Notes: generated by a model from the letters alone, not told the origin. A DNA stretch of 64,000 bases from Euonymus europaeus (GCA_963580455.1 OY756958.1:7328501-7392500), one strand, 5' to 3'. Counted from the stretch's first letter, positions 12,400 through 25,013 are shown. Made by a program: numbers and translations.

Positions 12400-13195
12400 A
12401 CAGAGTCCCAATAGAACTTCACACGATAGCCATTAATATTGAAAGTATGATTAAAATCAAGGTGTTGCAACTCTAACGCACCATGAGGCTACACAGTTTT
12501 CATGACATAGGGATCGTGCCACTTGGATTGCAGCTTGCCAGGAAATAATCACAAATGAGAGTTGTACACAAGCACATTTTTCCCTTCAGAAAAATTCTTC
12601 CCCACAAGCTTCCTATTATGGTATTTCTTGGAGCGCTCCATGTACAGCTTTGCATTCTCATATGCTTCATGACGCAATTCTATTTGGCTACCATGCTCCA
12701 CGGTTCCTGTAAAAAGTGCTCCATCAGCTAAGCCTTGTGTCACCACCACTTCCAATAGGTCTTTGTGTGTTGCCTGAAAAATTTCACTCACAAGATCATG
12801 TATAATAGCAACATGGAAACAATCTCTATGATCATAATGAGCTTTCATAGCTTCAAACACATGAAATTCCAATTCTTGATCATTGACCTTCATGATTATA
12901 GTTCCCTTTTTCACACAAATATTCATATCAGTAGTAATCATAAAGAGGCGACCAAGAATAATAGGTAAAGAAGTAGACATTGGACTATCTTCCATACCCA
13001 AAATAATAAAATCAGTTGACAAGATTAATCCTTTTACAGTGACTAAAACATTTTCTAAAATTCCTCATGGTCTCTTGACACTACGGTCAGCCAATTGTAA
13101 TGTGATGGATATTGGTTGAAGCTCTCCTAAACCAAGTTTCTCATAAACAATTAAAGGTAGTAAATTTATACTAGCCCCAAGGTCTAACAATGCCT
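12400..13195 (-). pseudogene. Athila-like protease joined to integrase C-terminus
   Basis: The aspartic protease active-site motif appears as D-L-G-A-S-I-N-L at about 13175. It is followed by L-G-L-G-E-L-Q and, from 13022, a block with MSTSLPIILGR and HVFEAM that is typical of Athila protease. The same frame then runs straight into E-L-R-H-E-A-Y-E-N-A-K-L-Y and F-S-E-G-K-N-V-L-V-Y-N-S-H-L (about 12690-12549), and after a stop continues L-F-P-G-K-L-Q-S-K-W. That is the C-terminal tail of integrase. About 2.5 kb of pol is therefore missing between them, and the joint keeps the reading frame open. Confidence 0.8.
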
Positions 13196-13204
13196 TTCAA
13201 AAAA

Positions 13205-14930
13205 TTAATTTCCCACTTTACAAGGTATAGTGAAACTACCAAGATCCTTAAGCTTAGGCGGAATCTTATTCAACAAAACAACACATACCTCTTCATTCAA
13301 AGCTACTTTCTCATGCTTAACAAATTTTCTCTTGTTAGTGCAACATTCTTTCAAAAATTTAGCATATAAAGGAATTTTTTTTATAATATCAAGGAGTAGA
13401 ATATTAATTTCTACCTTTTGCAAATTCTCAAAAAAATCAACAGCTCAATCAAATTTTTTTAGCAAACCTTTGCGGGAAAGGTGGTGGATCTCTTTTCTAG
13501 TCCTTTGTAGCATCTTATGCAGAACTATGACCTTTTTCCACCTTGTCCGCAACTGGACTATAGTATTTTTCAGTAGGTTTCGACTCAGAACCTTATTATC
13601 AATGACTTTCTAGCTTCCAATGTCATAACAGCCTTCAGATGTTCCATTCCAGTTGGGTTACTAATGGGCTATGCTAGAAGATCTTCCTTCTTCATTTCAA
13701 TAATCTCCTTAGCCATTTACCTAATTTTTGTCTCCAACTTTTGAATAGCCTAAGTAGTTTGCTGCATAAATTGCATCATGGAGATCTCCAAATCACTTTT
13801 CTTGGCTGGTTGAGCAGTTGGAGCTGGTGCACTATTGATAGGCTAGTCATTTTTCCATGAAGAATTCGGATGACTTCACTAAGGATATTGTTGGTTCCTT
13901 TGGTTAAAATTCGATTGACTCATATAATTTGCTTTCTCTTGCTTCGTCATAGTTTTCAATGGGCATGCCTCAGTAGCCTGATCTTGGTGTGAACGTATTG
14001 CACATAACACACGTGGTTGTGATACAGTAGGTGGAGTTGTTATGTTGATCCCTCTCATAGTATCAACTAGAAGATTAATCTTTCGTGTCAAGTTACCAAT
14101 CTCAGCTTGCACAATCGTGTCAGAACTCACCTCATACACTCCTTGCCATTTAGATGAACTTTTACTCCTCGTGGAAAATTGTTGAGAATCTTCACTTAAT
14201 TCGTCAAATAATTTCATAGCCTCTTCGCTAATTTTTCTCATCAGGACCGCATTACACGCTGAATCAACCTTCATCCTACTAACCTCATTTAATCCCTCAT
14301 AGAAGTGTAAAACTATGTCATCCTTGTGCAAATTATTGGTTGGGCAATGAGGAAAATGGGTTTTAAAATCCTTCCAAGCTTCATAGAATAAATCACCATC
14401 CTTTTGCTAAAAAAATTGAATCTCCCTAACAAGTTGCTTGGTTCTATGAGCCGGAAAGAATTCTCTCAAAAAATTTGTAGTCATTTTTTCCGATGTGCCA
14501 ATCGAACCTGCTTCAATAGAGTTGTAACACATTTTGCTCCTCTCAATGTAAATGAAAATAATAAGAGCTTCAAATTATCAGATGTAATTCTAGTCAATTT
14601 TTGTGTTCGACACAGATCAATAAAGTCCTTCAAGTGTTGGTGAGGATTTTCATCAAACCGCCCCTCATATTGAGGCACGAAGTTTAACTAGCAATTGAGG
14701 TGATAAACTGAAAGTAACCCTTCTGTTAGCGTGAAAACAATACAAGATGGCTGGGCAACATTATGTGGAATGTATTGATTCATCATGGGAACCCTCTAAT
14801 TACCCACATCTCCTACTTCAACAATTTCATCGTTCTCAACCATGTTCCTTTGTTGCAGTATTCTAACCGTTCTCTCAATTTCAGGATCAAAGTCTTCTAG
14901 TTCTTTGCTTTGAGAACGAGTATGGACCAT
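13205..14930 (-). pseudogene. Athila-like gag remnant
   Basis: ATG at 14930 (MVHTRSQSKELEDFDPE) lies about 130 bases after the primer site. The frame is broken by a stop near 14790, then resumes with YEGRFDENPHQHLKDF (14678-14600), the retrotransposon gag block with LLLFSFTLRGAK. The C-terminal gag (14331-13879: LHFYEGLNEVSR and a CHQ-rich tail) follows. Past another break comes I-P-L-L-D-x-I-K..Y-A-K-F-L-K and L-P-P-K-L-K-D-type motifs (13423-13205; here IPPKLKDLGSFTIPC), the region just before protease in Athila elements. Confidence 0.8.
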
Positions 14931-15060
14931 GCACTTCAAAGAGACAAATTAATATATGTCACAATGAATGAATGAATAAGTGAGTTTGCATGATATTAGT
15001 AGAACTTACAAATAAAAAGTAAAATATCACAAAATGCGTATCCGGTAATGGACTTAACAA

Positions 15061-15078
15061 TCCTCGGCAATGACGCCA
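15061..15078 (-). promoter_or_regulatory. Primer-binding site, tRNA-Asp type
   Basis: The minus strand reads TGGCGTCATTGCCGAGGA, six bases from the LTR end (..ATCGACCA). It differs at three positions from TGGCGCCGTTGCCGGGGA, the site used by Athila/Tat elements. This fixes the orientation of the element and supports its family. Confidence 0.85.
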
Positions 15079-15084
15079 AAAACT

Positions 15085-16061
15085 TGGTCGATATAAAATA
15101 TCACAAGCAAACCTGCAATATTATATTACATACTGACGAGTCTTACCCAATAGCAAGTGTATGTGTCGTGGGACAATATAAAAGTGAGTGGGATTGTATC
15201 CAAAAATACTATATCAATTACCAAACAAGCTATATAGCAATAACAAGAACAATGCGCCAAAAATTTAGACTATAAAAGTCAAGGAAAATAGCCTAAAGTA
15301 GTGTAAACAAATATGGAATGATTTTAGCTTAGACTGGTGTTGTTCTCCTACTCTCACTATGTTACACAATTCAATATGCAATTACACAATTTAAATATTT
15401 AACGTTGTCAATCAAGGGACCTTGGTCCGGCTCTCCTAATTCAAACTTTCCTAAGCAATGACCTCGGCTTTCGTCCAGCCTAAAATCTTTCTTATCGTAG
15501 GAGTCTTACTTGGTGTACCCTAAGAATATCCTCGAAGAAGCATATGAATGAGAAAGTCAATAAGCGCACAACCTTAAGCAATGGTGTATTACCCAATCAA
15601 TTGTATTCCCAATTCCTAAATCTGGATTCTATGTAGATTATTATTACTTGTTAAACACTGAGTTATGGCCAACTGAATGTGCTTAACTAATAGTTCCTAC
15701 TAATATGATGTTGATCAAACATGCATAATAATAAGATGTCAACAATAAGTTCAAAGAATTGATGAATTAAACTTGGTGTGATTGTCAATAAAATTATGCA
15801 TCAAATTTTCAGTCGAAGAAACTAACCAAATCCCAAACTAAATAAAATTTTAGTTACACAGTCATGATTCAATAGCAATAACAAACCATAATTCAGATTG
15901 GGAGAAGAGAAGATGCTCGTTTGGGTTGAGTTTCATCTTCTTTTCTCATCTCTCTTTGTTTTTGGACTGCTACGGCTCTGTAGTATCTGTCCTGGGATGA
16001 ACATCTAACTCCTTAAATCTCTAGATGCCACATCAGCAAAATTAATTATGTAACTGGTCAA
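15085..16061 (-). repeat. Athila-like 5' LTR, truncated
   Basis: Matches 8700-9666 of the 3' LTR but stops at 16061 inside ..GTAACTGGTCA, lacking the first 260 or so bases (U3 start). The flanking duplication cannot be checked because this end is lost. Confidence 0.8.
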
Positions 16062-16890
16062 GGGGGTGGTTATTCACAATCTAATTAAGGATGTGGATTC
16101 TTTCAACAATGAATTTCCATCATGCATCAATATGCTGACCCAACTTTATGAATATATTGACCTATAATTAGATCTCATCCCTGATAGAATTAAAGTCCTA
16201 TACATTGAGTGCATATGTACGTTAACTATTGTAAGATTAAGAGTATAGATAGATCCATAAACTATATATAAATGTACAATTGACTATTCTGTTAGTCTAA
16301 GCAAATTGATTCATATGCGGTCCTATCAATACACACTATAAGTATAGTAACATGAAAAAGGCAAAGCTTTTCTACTTCGTGTCACCAAGACAAACCGACT
16401 ACAATGTCATGTTATGGCTCAATCGATGGTTTTCCAATTTTATCTAAGCCATGGCCTAGTAATATTCTATAAGAACTTATGGTAAGATCTTCCATTCGTA
16501 GGTCTAGGATTGTACTAACCAAACTATATACGATATATAATAAAGGACAAATTAACATATTGTAGTACAAACATATTGCAATCATTCTCTATTTGAAACG
16601 AATACTAAACTTTTAATTAATGAATAATAAACTTGGAATCATTTACAAAATGGATTTTTGTACAATAATTCCTTCAGTTAAATCTACCTTAAGTGCTTTT
16701 GCTAGGCTCTTAGGTAACATCTCTTTTGTTTGACTATTATAATACTCGTTTAAAGAAATGAACATCCTTGTAGCATGCCTTTAGTTCATGAAATAGAATG
16801 TATTACTAGCGAGTATTCAAATTTCCACATGGGTATTGATTTGACATTAATGCAAGATGTGTGATAAAAAAGTATGTACGTGGACGCTAA
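16062..16890. other. Intergenic, probably old transposon sequence
   Basis: AT-rich; no coding frame and no terminal repeats that I could place. Confidence 0.35.
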
Positions 16891-16969
16891 TGAACTAACG
16901 AGAAAGACAAATGTGGGGGTCGCACCATAATTGTTTCAACAAGTTGTTATGAGCCGAAGTAAAATTCTT

Positions 16970-17160
16970 AGCTAAGTGTGAAAATAATGTTTCATATGAG
17001 AACTTAGCACTAGTAGCTAAAAGATGGAAGAAGAAGAAAAATTCCATGAAAAATAAAGTGGTGTGTTGAGGGTGTAAAAAATTTGGACACCTCAAAAGAA
17101 GTTATCATAAAAGCCGAGTTGGTTTGGCTTGTCAATGTAGGAATCAAGTCCTCATGGACG
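16970..17160 (+). pseudogene. Copia-type gag zinc-knuckle relic
   Basis: One frame reads ..NLALVAKRWKKKK.. followed by a basic linker and V-V-C-stop-G-C-K-K-F-G-H-L-K-R-S-Y-H. That is a C-x2-C-x4-H-x4-C knuckle with a stop after the first cysteine and the last cysteine changed to tyrosine. Nothing else of the element is recognisable nearby. Confidence 0.5.
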
Positions 17161-17499
17161 CATTTTTGGAGTATCTTAGATGTGCTTGTTTGAATAGCAT
17201 GGTTTTAAATTATTTACCTTATCAAATCCATTCGATTAACCATGTGTTTTAGAATTTTATCTTTGAAATTTATTAGGACAAAAGCTTGATCAACGATCTC
17301 TAAAATTTGAATCTACTAGGTATGGCTATATTAGGGATACTCAAGCAACTTGGAAGTCTTCGAAATATTCCCTAAAGCCCGATCTTGATTTCTAGAGTGT
17401 TCTCTCGAGAAGAACAAACGGTTAGTACTAAAATAACTCAAGAAGAGAAGAAGGAAAAAAACCTTTGGTCCAAAACCTAAGAGGTGTCGGCCACTCTCC

Positions 17500-17501
<2 letters not shown>

Positions 17502-17534
<33 letters not shown>
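17502..17534. repeat. (AT)n microsatellite
   Basis: About 16 AT units in a row, flanked by GAGGG on the right. Similar runs lie at 55596-55622, 56047-56076, 59553-59582 and 60131-60154. Confidence 0.9.
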
Positions 17535-17539
<5 letters not shown>

Positions 17540-17599
17540 AGGGGGATGTCCCCCTATTTCCTAAAGAAAATCGATTTTAGAAACCCTAGGGTTACCTGC

Positions 17600-18060
17600 A
17601 GATTTGGTTCTCCTAACCCAAATAGGATGTGATATCCTAACCCGAGAATAATAGAAACATTGAATAAGGGGTGACACATGTACAATGCATTGCTTAAGGA
17701 TTCGACAACTAAATTCATATCAGCATAATTCATTTACAAACAAATAAATTAAATAAGATTTAATTTATTCATTAGGAGTAAAATTTGAATTAGGAATTGG
17801 ATAAAATGAAAATGATTAAAATTTGTGATAGAAGAAATGAAAAGGTTGGAGGATATTCTCATGATGATAACTAGGGATATGGGGGTTGGGGGGGGGGGGG
17901 GGGGGGGGGGGGTTTAATGAGTAATTAGGGGATTGAATTGTTTAAACTAGATGTTTAATTTATAAAAAAGAACTAAAGTACAAGAAGAATCGAGAAAAAG
18001 GGAAGTAGTGAGACACAATCTTTGTGGGTATTGTTTGTTATCGCCGATCTATCAATTTCA
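17600..18060 (-). repeat. Diverged LTR fragment related to the 22.4-25.0 kb family
   Basis: The order AGGATGTGATATCCTAACCC, AGAATAA, GGTGACACATGTACAA, then a G-rich run and GAAAAAGGGAAG parallels 22420-22700, and the reverse complement of 24640-24940. It includes a run of 25 G at 17888-17912, where base calling is likely to be poor. Confidence 0.45.
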
Positions 18061-19200
18061 AACATTGGACGACAAGGGGGTTTAGAGCTAGCAAGACATG
18101 ACTTCAGGGAGGGTTTACTCAACTGGGTTAGATTTTTTTCCATGTTGACAATCTCAGTATCAACTGGTGCAAGGTATTGAAGTGTCTAGTGAAAGAAGAT
18201 AACTGGGTTAGGGAAGAACTCGAAGCTCCTTATACACACGAGTAGCAGAGCATGCCTTACCAGGTAGGAGATACCCTAACTCTATGATAATCTGAAACAA
18301 AAGTGGTCTCCATATTTCTTATGTTATTTATGTTAATCTTTGGGTATTATATTTGTGCACTTGAAATTGTGTTTTTTTTGTTTGATAGTGCGGTTTATGA
18401 TAATCTGAAACATTGGTAATTGTATTTGTGTGCTATTAATAGTATTATTTGTATAGATTAGTTGAGAATATGAATTTGTATAACTGGTTTTTATTATGGT
18501 GCTGGAATGATTGTGAAATTGTTTGTGTACTTGAATGGAAATCGGGTACTGAGAGGATGAATTGGAAGTGTTGGATGTAAGATGAAGCTCTATACGTACA
18601 GAGAAAATAATTCAGATTAGGATTTTCTATATGACCATATAGCAATGGGTGGAAAGTCCAATTAGAAGGAGAATAGCTACCTACCTTACCTATTGATGTG
18701 GAATCCAACATCGAAAATGCTGAATATGGAACTGGTTGAAACCGGTAATGGTTTATGCATTTTGAATTGTGTGATTCTTGAAGATGTGAAGGTTGGTTTG
18801 TTTGATTATCATGGGTTATGGTATTTTCAACTGAGCTTAGGCTCACTCTCATATTTATATGTTTTTCTAGGTGAGTCTAGTTATGTCAATCAAGCTAGTG
18901 GTTTAGACCAAACTGTGAGTTAGGTGTACATACCATGAATGTGAAGATGTTACTATCAATTGGGAAAGTGTTATGTGAAATATGTTTGATGATTGTTTCC
19001 ATTTTATTTAATTATGTGCCTGTGTGTGTGATGTTGTATGATATAACCTCAGTTAGATGAGGAGGAGGATCCAAAGATTTCGTAATGGATAAAGGATTTT
19101 CTCAAGCAACCTGGTATAAATACATCCCTAAACTATGTTGATTCAAGCTAAATACCACAGTTTAGTGAAGTATGTATGATCTAAACCCTGTTGATTCAAG
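18061..19200. other. Intergenic, LTR-like sequence without clear edges
   Basis: No recognisable protein. A partial tandem copy of about 50 bp lies at 19120-19210 (GTTGATTCAAG motif twice), probably part of the LTR of the Gypsy fragment to its right. Confidence 0.35.
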
Positions 19201-19435
19201 ATGGATACCTAGGTCTAGATGAAAACAATAGAGAACTATTCTCTTTTCATTACTTCAAAAACTACTTCAAACATCCAAATACCACACTTTAAACCCTAGC
19301 ATCATGTGTTCAAACAAAACTAAGCCCATCACACGAAAAGCCCAGAATAAACCAAATAAAAGGCCCAAACAACAGCCCAAATAAAAGATAAATAAGATCA
19401 CAAAAGTTCCATAAAAAATAAAAGCACCAAACTTC

Positions 19436-20765
19436 CTAGTCTTTGTTGCGTTCATATGTGTCCATGAACTTGGCAGCCAGGCAATCCACATCATCCTCTC
19501 CAGCTAAGAAGTCATTCGTCCTTAAATCGGTACTATCATCATCTAATAGGGCATTGACAAACGGAATGAGGTGTTTGACATTGAACACATTGTTTGTACG
19601 AATATGGCTAGGAAGCTTCAACTTATAAGCATTGGAATTAATTTTATAGAGAATCTCAGGAGGGCCAATCTTTCTAGCTGAAAGCTTGTTATAATCCACT
19701 TGTGAAAAATGGTCTTTGGTGGGAATGGCCCAAACAAAATTACTAACCTCGAATTCCAAATGTCACCATTTCTTGTCCACAACTTGCTTATATTTTGTGG
19801 TGGTCTCCAAGAGACCTTATTGTACGGTAGTATGACTTGCTACACTCTAGTGAGACAATCATTCGCCTTGCCATGTATTCGCTTCAGGTTAGAAGTAGGA
19901 ATAACATTCGGAGGAGTACAAGGGGACAACCCATAAACAACATAAAATGGATTGAAACCCATGCTGCGGTTAGGAGCACTATTCATAGTAAATTCATCTT
20001 GGCATAAGCATTGATCCCATGATTTGAGATGGTCCCAAACAAGACTATAGAGAAAGTTACCTAAGGAATGAATAATCACCTCGATTTGGTCATCTGTCTG
20101 AGGGTGGTAGGCGTTACTAAACTTGAGTTAAGTGCTCCTCAATTTCCATAAACTCTGCCAAAAGTGGGAAAAGAAGTGGCTATCCCGATCTGACACAATA
20201 GTGGGGGGTAGGCCATGAAGATAGTAAACATCTTTAAAGTATAAATCGACAATACGACTAGCATGCAGTCTTTGATACAAGAAAGTCTACTCACCTACTT
20301 AAGGTGTCTACCATGCGATTAAAATTTTTTGCAGTATGTTCCAGAGTGAAGGTGAATCACTATAGAAAATTAGCCCAATTTACGTGACGTGATGAAAGCT
20401 TCACTTGGCTGTTTATGTGTTTGAGAGCTTCATGATCCAAGTATAAAACAAATTCATCAGAAATGAGGTAGCAATACTAGTGCCTCAAAGCTTGAACAAT
20501 GGCATAATACTTCACATCATAGACATTATAGTTGAGCTTCATGCTGGAATTTTTTTTGCTAAAGAATGCCACAAGCTTGTTGTGCTAAGCTTAACACTGC
20601 CCCAATCCCTACCTTATAGGCACCACAATGCAACTTGAAAGCTTAAGTAAAATTTGGTAAAGCAAGTATAGGAGCACTAGTAAGAAACTATTTAATGTCT
20701 ATAAAAGCTTTTGTGGTTGCGTCGGTCCACGTGAATTTTTTACCCTTCAAGCAATTGATAATTCC
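19436..20765 (-). pseudogene. Gypsy pol fragment: RNase H and integrase
   Basis: On the minus strand the RNase H part (about 20560-20290) shows Y-N-V-Y-D-V-K-Y-Y-A-I-V-Q-A-L, F-V-L-Y-L-D-H-E-A-L-K-H-I-N-S-Q and the D-T-L-S-R end. Integrase follows after a deletion of its zinc-binding N-terminus, with V-S-D-R-D-S-H-F (about 20190), A-Y-H-P-Q-T-D-D-Q (about 20105) and SWDQCLCQDEFTMN (about 20000). The last part (19759-19436) gives SARKIGPPEILYKIN and RTNNVFNVKHLIPF, the C-terminal tail of Gypsy integrase. Several stops are present. Reverse transcriptase and gag are not found. Confidence 0.8.
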
Positions 20766-20769
20766 TAGT

Positions 20770-20800
20770 TCAAGGCCTTACAGTTTGGTATCAAAGTGAG
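20770..20800 (+). promoter_or_regulatory. LTR end plus primer site of another Gypsy element
   Basis: ..GGCCTTACAG is followed by TTTGGTATCAAAGTGAGG, the plus-strand layout of an LTR end with a tRNA-Met primer site. A short leader with MNTCRN.. follows at 20956. It is opposite in strand to the pol fragment beside it, so it belongs to a different insertion. Confidence 0.5.
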
Positions 20801-21360
20801 GTTAGGGCTCTTGTATGATATGGGGTTTGGTCCTAGTTTTATGTTAGTGAATCTCTAGGCCATGTCACGACCTCTACTGATTTGGTATGTTTTATTTCTC
20901 TATAAATACTAATTTTAGTTAAATGGTATTGAGTAATGCTATTTGTGGTGGTGCAGATGAATACTTGTAGAAATATATGATCTTCTCGTTCTACAGCAAC
21001 CCCTAATACTAGAGGCAAGCCAGGGAGACTGGGGTAGTGGTATGATCTTCTTGTTCTACAGATAGGGAAGAATATCAATGGTATTTTCCTAGTTTGTATT
21101 ACAGTAATTTTTACTTCATAGAAGTTATAATTGTCCAAATCCAATTGAAACTGGAATTTCGGACAATAACCAAGTAAAAAATATTATATTGATAAAAAAA
21201 GTGGAGAGATTTAAAAAAAATTATCGATTATGTCAAATTTTTTTAGATATGGAACATAGAAAAAGAGAAGTTAATGATATGGGCATTATGGGAAGTTTAT
21301 ACATAAATTTTTTAATGAACCCCTCCCAACACATTTATCTACCAAGCAAGGTTTCCTTCC

Positions 21361-21428
21361 ATAAACCCTTCCCAACCCCTCCCAACCCAACCCTTCCCAA
21401 CCCAACCCCTCCCAACTCCTCCCAACAC
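21361..21428. repeat. CCCAACCC-type short tandem repeat
   Basis: Repeats of CCCAACCC(C/T)TCC in about eight irregular units. It is not the plant telomere unit. Confidence 0.75.
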
Positions 21429-21672
21429 TCATTCTAAGCATAGCCTAAATGCTAAGTTTTCAAAAATTGTTAAAATAAACTATTCTACGCCCCGAACTTC
21501 CCTAAGAATCTTCTTTGCCAGTGGAATTAAGAAACTTAATGAGTTTATTAGGGCTAGAATTCTTAGCTAAAATAACAAGAGAAATAATTAGAGAACAATA
21601 AATCATAAAAAACTAAAAATATAAATAAACAAACGATTTTACCGGAAGTTTTTCCAATTGCAAACCAAACTA

Positions 21673-22412
21673 TGTGTTGGCCCAAAATGGTAACTTGTTA
21701 CAGGTGTACGAAAGATTATAGTTTATAAATTGTAAATAAAATCAAAATAAACCGATTACTATCTAACTTAAATCAAATGAAAGTACACACTACCTTGCAA
21801 CCTTGGTAACTTAGGTTCCCCAAATCCATTGGAGTGCGCTTTGTTGAGATTACAATAAACAAAAGACAAAATGACACCAAGTATAATTTATACAACAATG
21901 GTCGTTATTGATAATTGAATGAAAAGAATTTCTAAACAAAATGATTTAATGAAAAAATCACATGATCGTTACAAAAATGATATGTGACGCAGAAATCTAT
22001 CTAAAATCTCTTGAGAATTGCCTTTTGGTTGTCTTTAATTTGCCCTCTTGTGTTTGTTGTTTTTTCATCCCTCATCTTCCTTGTTTTTCTTCCATCTTTA
22101 AAACACTTCTTGTGCAACTTCTTGCCTTCTCACTCCATGATCTATAATTAAATCTGATCCAGTTGGCCATGAACCCACGACCTCTAATTCATTCCTCACT
22201 ACCACCAGTAACAACAAAAGCATTTCCCATCATCTACCATGTCTCCCACAATTTTTATCTCGAACTGCTACTCTACGCTTTTCTTGGGCCAGCTACTACA
22301 AACCTCTTATTAAATTTGGACTCTTACAACTTGGAATTTTCCCTCTCATGACCATGGGCTGGTCTTTTGGGCTTTTACCATTTGCCCCTACATGCAAATG
22401 GTGCTAACAATT
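21673..22412 (-). repeat. Gypsy-type LTR with polypurine tract (copy 1)
   Basis: The reverse strand starts TGTTAGCACCATTTGCATG (22412), preceded by a purine tract CATAAGGGGGTAAT (rc of 22413-22426), and ends ..TTTTGGGCCAACACA (21673). It is therefore a 3' LTR in minus orientation. The same sequence recurs at 30588-31300, where a primer site and gag start follow. Confidence 0.7.
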
Positions 22413-22419
22413 ACCCCCT

Positions 22420-22919
22420 TATGTAATACACTAAACCAAGAATAAACGAAACAATGGTTAATAGTGTGACACGTGTATAACGGTGCATTATAACACCTAG
22501 TAACTATATATATATATGATTGGTAAACAAATTATGTAAATAATTGGGGGATTTAAAAAAATGAAACGGAATAAAAAAAGGTGGGGGTGGGGAGGGGGGG
22601 GGGGTGGGGGGTAAATAGGCACATAAATTGTTAGACTAAGTGAAGAAAAGGGAAAAAATGAAAAGAATAAAAGACAAGAATGTTGCAGAAATCGAGAAGA
22701 AGAAAAAGACATCATTTACGCACGTCAAAGTTTAGCAGCGCCAATCTCCTTCGTCCGGCCACCTCAGGCGATGAGACTGGTACCAATCTCTTCGTATCTT
22801 GGAGACAAATGAAATTAGTTCAAGAATCGTCCAAAACAAAGTTTTATATCTCTGGAAAAAGCTATCGGCAGTTTCGGCAACCGCAAGTTTTGAACGTCAC
22901 GTTGGTATCGGGGCGTAAC
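22420..22919. repeat. Inverted LTR fragment
   Basis: 22420-22895 matches the reverse complement of about 24490-24940, including AATGGTTAATAGTGTGA, GGTGCATTATAA and a diverged stretch readable as LxKSRRRKxHHLR. The last 24 bases (..TATCGGGGCGTAACA) are instead the plus-strand end of such an LTR. Two LTR pieces of opposite orientation are therefore fused. A G-rich run is at 22581-22611. Confidence 0.65.
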
Positions 22920-23068
22920 AAGTTGGTATCAGAGCAAAAGGTTGAAGTTGGGATTTAACAGAGGGTATGTACATCAGTTTTGTCTTCTGCCTCATAGCTG
23001 GTTAGGCAGGTACAAATAGTATCGAGTGAGACATTTTTGGGACAGTAGATTGAAGTGGGGCCAGATTG
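22920..23068 (+). other. LTR-element leader with primer site, first copy
   Basis: AGTTGGTATCAGAGCA (tRNA-Met type site) and about 110 bases of leader. The same leader occurs after 25013. It ends ..GAAGTGGGGCCAGAT just before the next LTR. Confidence 0.65.
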
Positions 23069-25013
23069 TCACGCCCCGATCCGTCAAGTACGTGACGTGT
23101 AACTAACACATCCTTCCGACTATTTTTTTTCAAAACTCAACAATTTAATAATAATATAATTATCTATATACTTATATTATAGATTATAGATGATAGATAT
23201 ATAAATACATAAGTAGCTTTATATACCAGGCTAAGACTCCAGCTCAACAATCTCAACGCACTGGGTACACTCAAGTCTTACTCAGTGACTCTGGTACGTA
23301 CACCGACTGCCCTGTCCTATCTGCACTCTCAGTCCAACTAGTCACGGTTGTTTCAATTGAGAAGAAAACAATGGGAAGTAGGGGTGAGCCAAAGCTCGGT
23401 ATGGAATACTGCATCCATACACGCATAATCATAGTTAATTATCAACAACAATATATTAATTTAACAACACTTCAATATCCCGACTTCCTACCAATGACTG
23501 TCACCTCCGTGGTCCACATCGAATATCCGTAACCAACTCATTTCCCTTTCAGACTTCCTCGCTGGAAACCATTTTCTCTGCCTCCCGTCCTTCTCGTTGG
23601 AAGCCATTTCTCCGCTTTTTGACCTCCTCGCCGAAAGCTATTTTCTCCGCTTTTTGACCACCTCACCAGAAACAATCTACGAGTAAGGAAGATAGACATT
23701 TTCTTCTACCCGGGACTTGCCACCTCTTCACTATGTGGCCGCATAGCGAATCCTTACTCGAATTTTCACCCACTCTACGTACAGGGCTTTTTCAGATTAC
23801 CCCAATCTCCACATCACCCCAATCTCTACATCACTACAATCTCCACATATTTAACCCCTGTAATTTCCATAAATCCTAAGTATAAACAATATTCATTCAC
23901 ACGCATGTAGTGGAAAGGCAACATTTTCTCAATAAAATGCAAGGGTTACTTGTCAACAAAGTTGTTCACCACAACTCCACATTATACCACGACATTCACA
24001 TTCAACAGTAACACGAAATCCACATTTAACAACAAGTACTTATGCCTGAGCATTCATTACCCAATTTAATATATCGCAAGAATCTTTGAGTATTTAAAAC
24101 ACAAAAAAATCCAAAACAACATAGGATTAAGTATTCCCTACCTCTCGAACCAATACTTCCCCATATAATTTTCCGACATACATCACTAAGCCTCATATAC
24201 AAGTTCTACACCAAAATACACATAAACCATCACAAATATGTTCAAATACTGCGTAAATACGTAAAATATATTATTTAATCAAAAGGGTAAACTTTACTCG
24301 GAAAAGTCAATCCGGGTCAAATGGGTCAAATAGTACCCGAATTGCCCACATTTGGATCACCAGAGATCCAACAACTTTCAGTGGAAATCACCAACTGAGC
24401 TTTTAGTACTTATCGAGACAAACTCAACGGAGGTGGTCTCGCATCAAACAAAGGTTGGAGGAGGGAGAAATCGACTGTCGAAGCTTGTGGTGGCTAAAAC
24501 TTTCGACAGCTTTTTCTGGAGATATACAACTCCGTTTTGAACGATTCTTGAACTGATTTCATACGTCTTGAAGATACGAATAGATTGGTGCCACTCTTGC
24601 TACCTGAGGTAGCCAGAAAAAGTAGATCAGCGCTGTCAAACTCTAATGCGCGTAAATGATGTTTTCTTCGTCTTCTTGACTTTTGTAACTTTCTTTTCTT
24701 TTTTTCTTTTTTTTTCTTTTTCCTTTTTTTCACTTATTCTAACAATTTATGTGCCCATTTACCCCTCTTTTTTTTTATTTCGTTTCAGTTTTTTTAAATC
24801 CCCCAATTACTTTCATAATTTGTTTACCAATGATATATATGTCTATATAATTACTGGTCTTATAATGCACCGTTATACACGTCTCACACTATTAACCATT
24901 ATTTCATTTATTCTTGGGTAGGGTATTACATCCTCCCACCCAGGAAAAAAAAGAAATAGAGTCGGTAGTATGTGTTAGTTACACGTCAAGTGCCCGGCGG
25001 ATCGGGGCGTGAC
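23069..25013 (+). repeat. Gypsy-type LTR-like block with long inverted ends
   Basis: Starts TGTCACGCCCCGATCCG and ends CGGATCGGGGCGTGACA, the exact reverse complement. The inverted similarity reaches about 60 bp inwards (GACGTGTAACTAACACAT on both sides). Inside are GGGTGAGCCAAAGCTCGG (23384) and a GGTCAAATGGGTCAAA run (24314), as in the LTR at 2675. A primer site follows directly at 25014-25027. Confidence 0.65.

Larger units (their letters stand above)
8700..16061 (-). mobile_element. Athila-like Gypsy retrotransposon, internally deleted
   Basis: Minus-strand element with a complete 3' LTR at left, a truncated 5' LTR at right, a tRNA-Asp-type primer site, gag, protease, a fused integrase tail and an Athila-type ORF between pol and the 3' LTR. 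Reverse transcriptase, RNase H and most of integrase are absent. Stops in every gene and the loss of about 260 bp from the 5' LTR mean it cannot move on its own. Confidence 0.85.

Noticed and set aside
21361..21428. Interstitial telomere repeat
   Set aside because: The units are CCCAACCC variants, not CCCTAAA.
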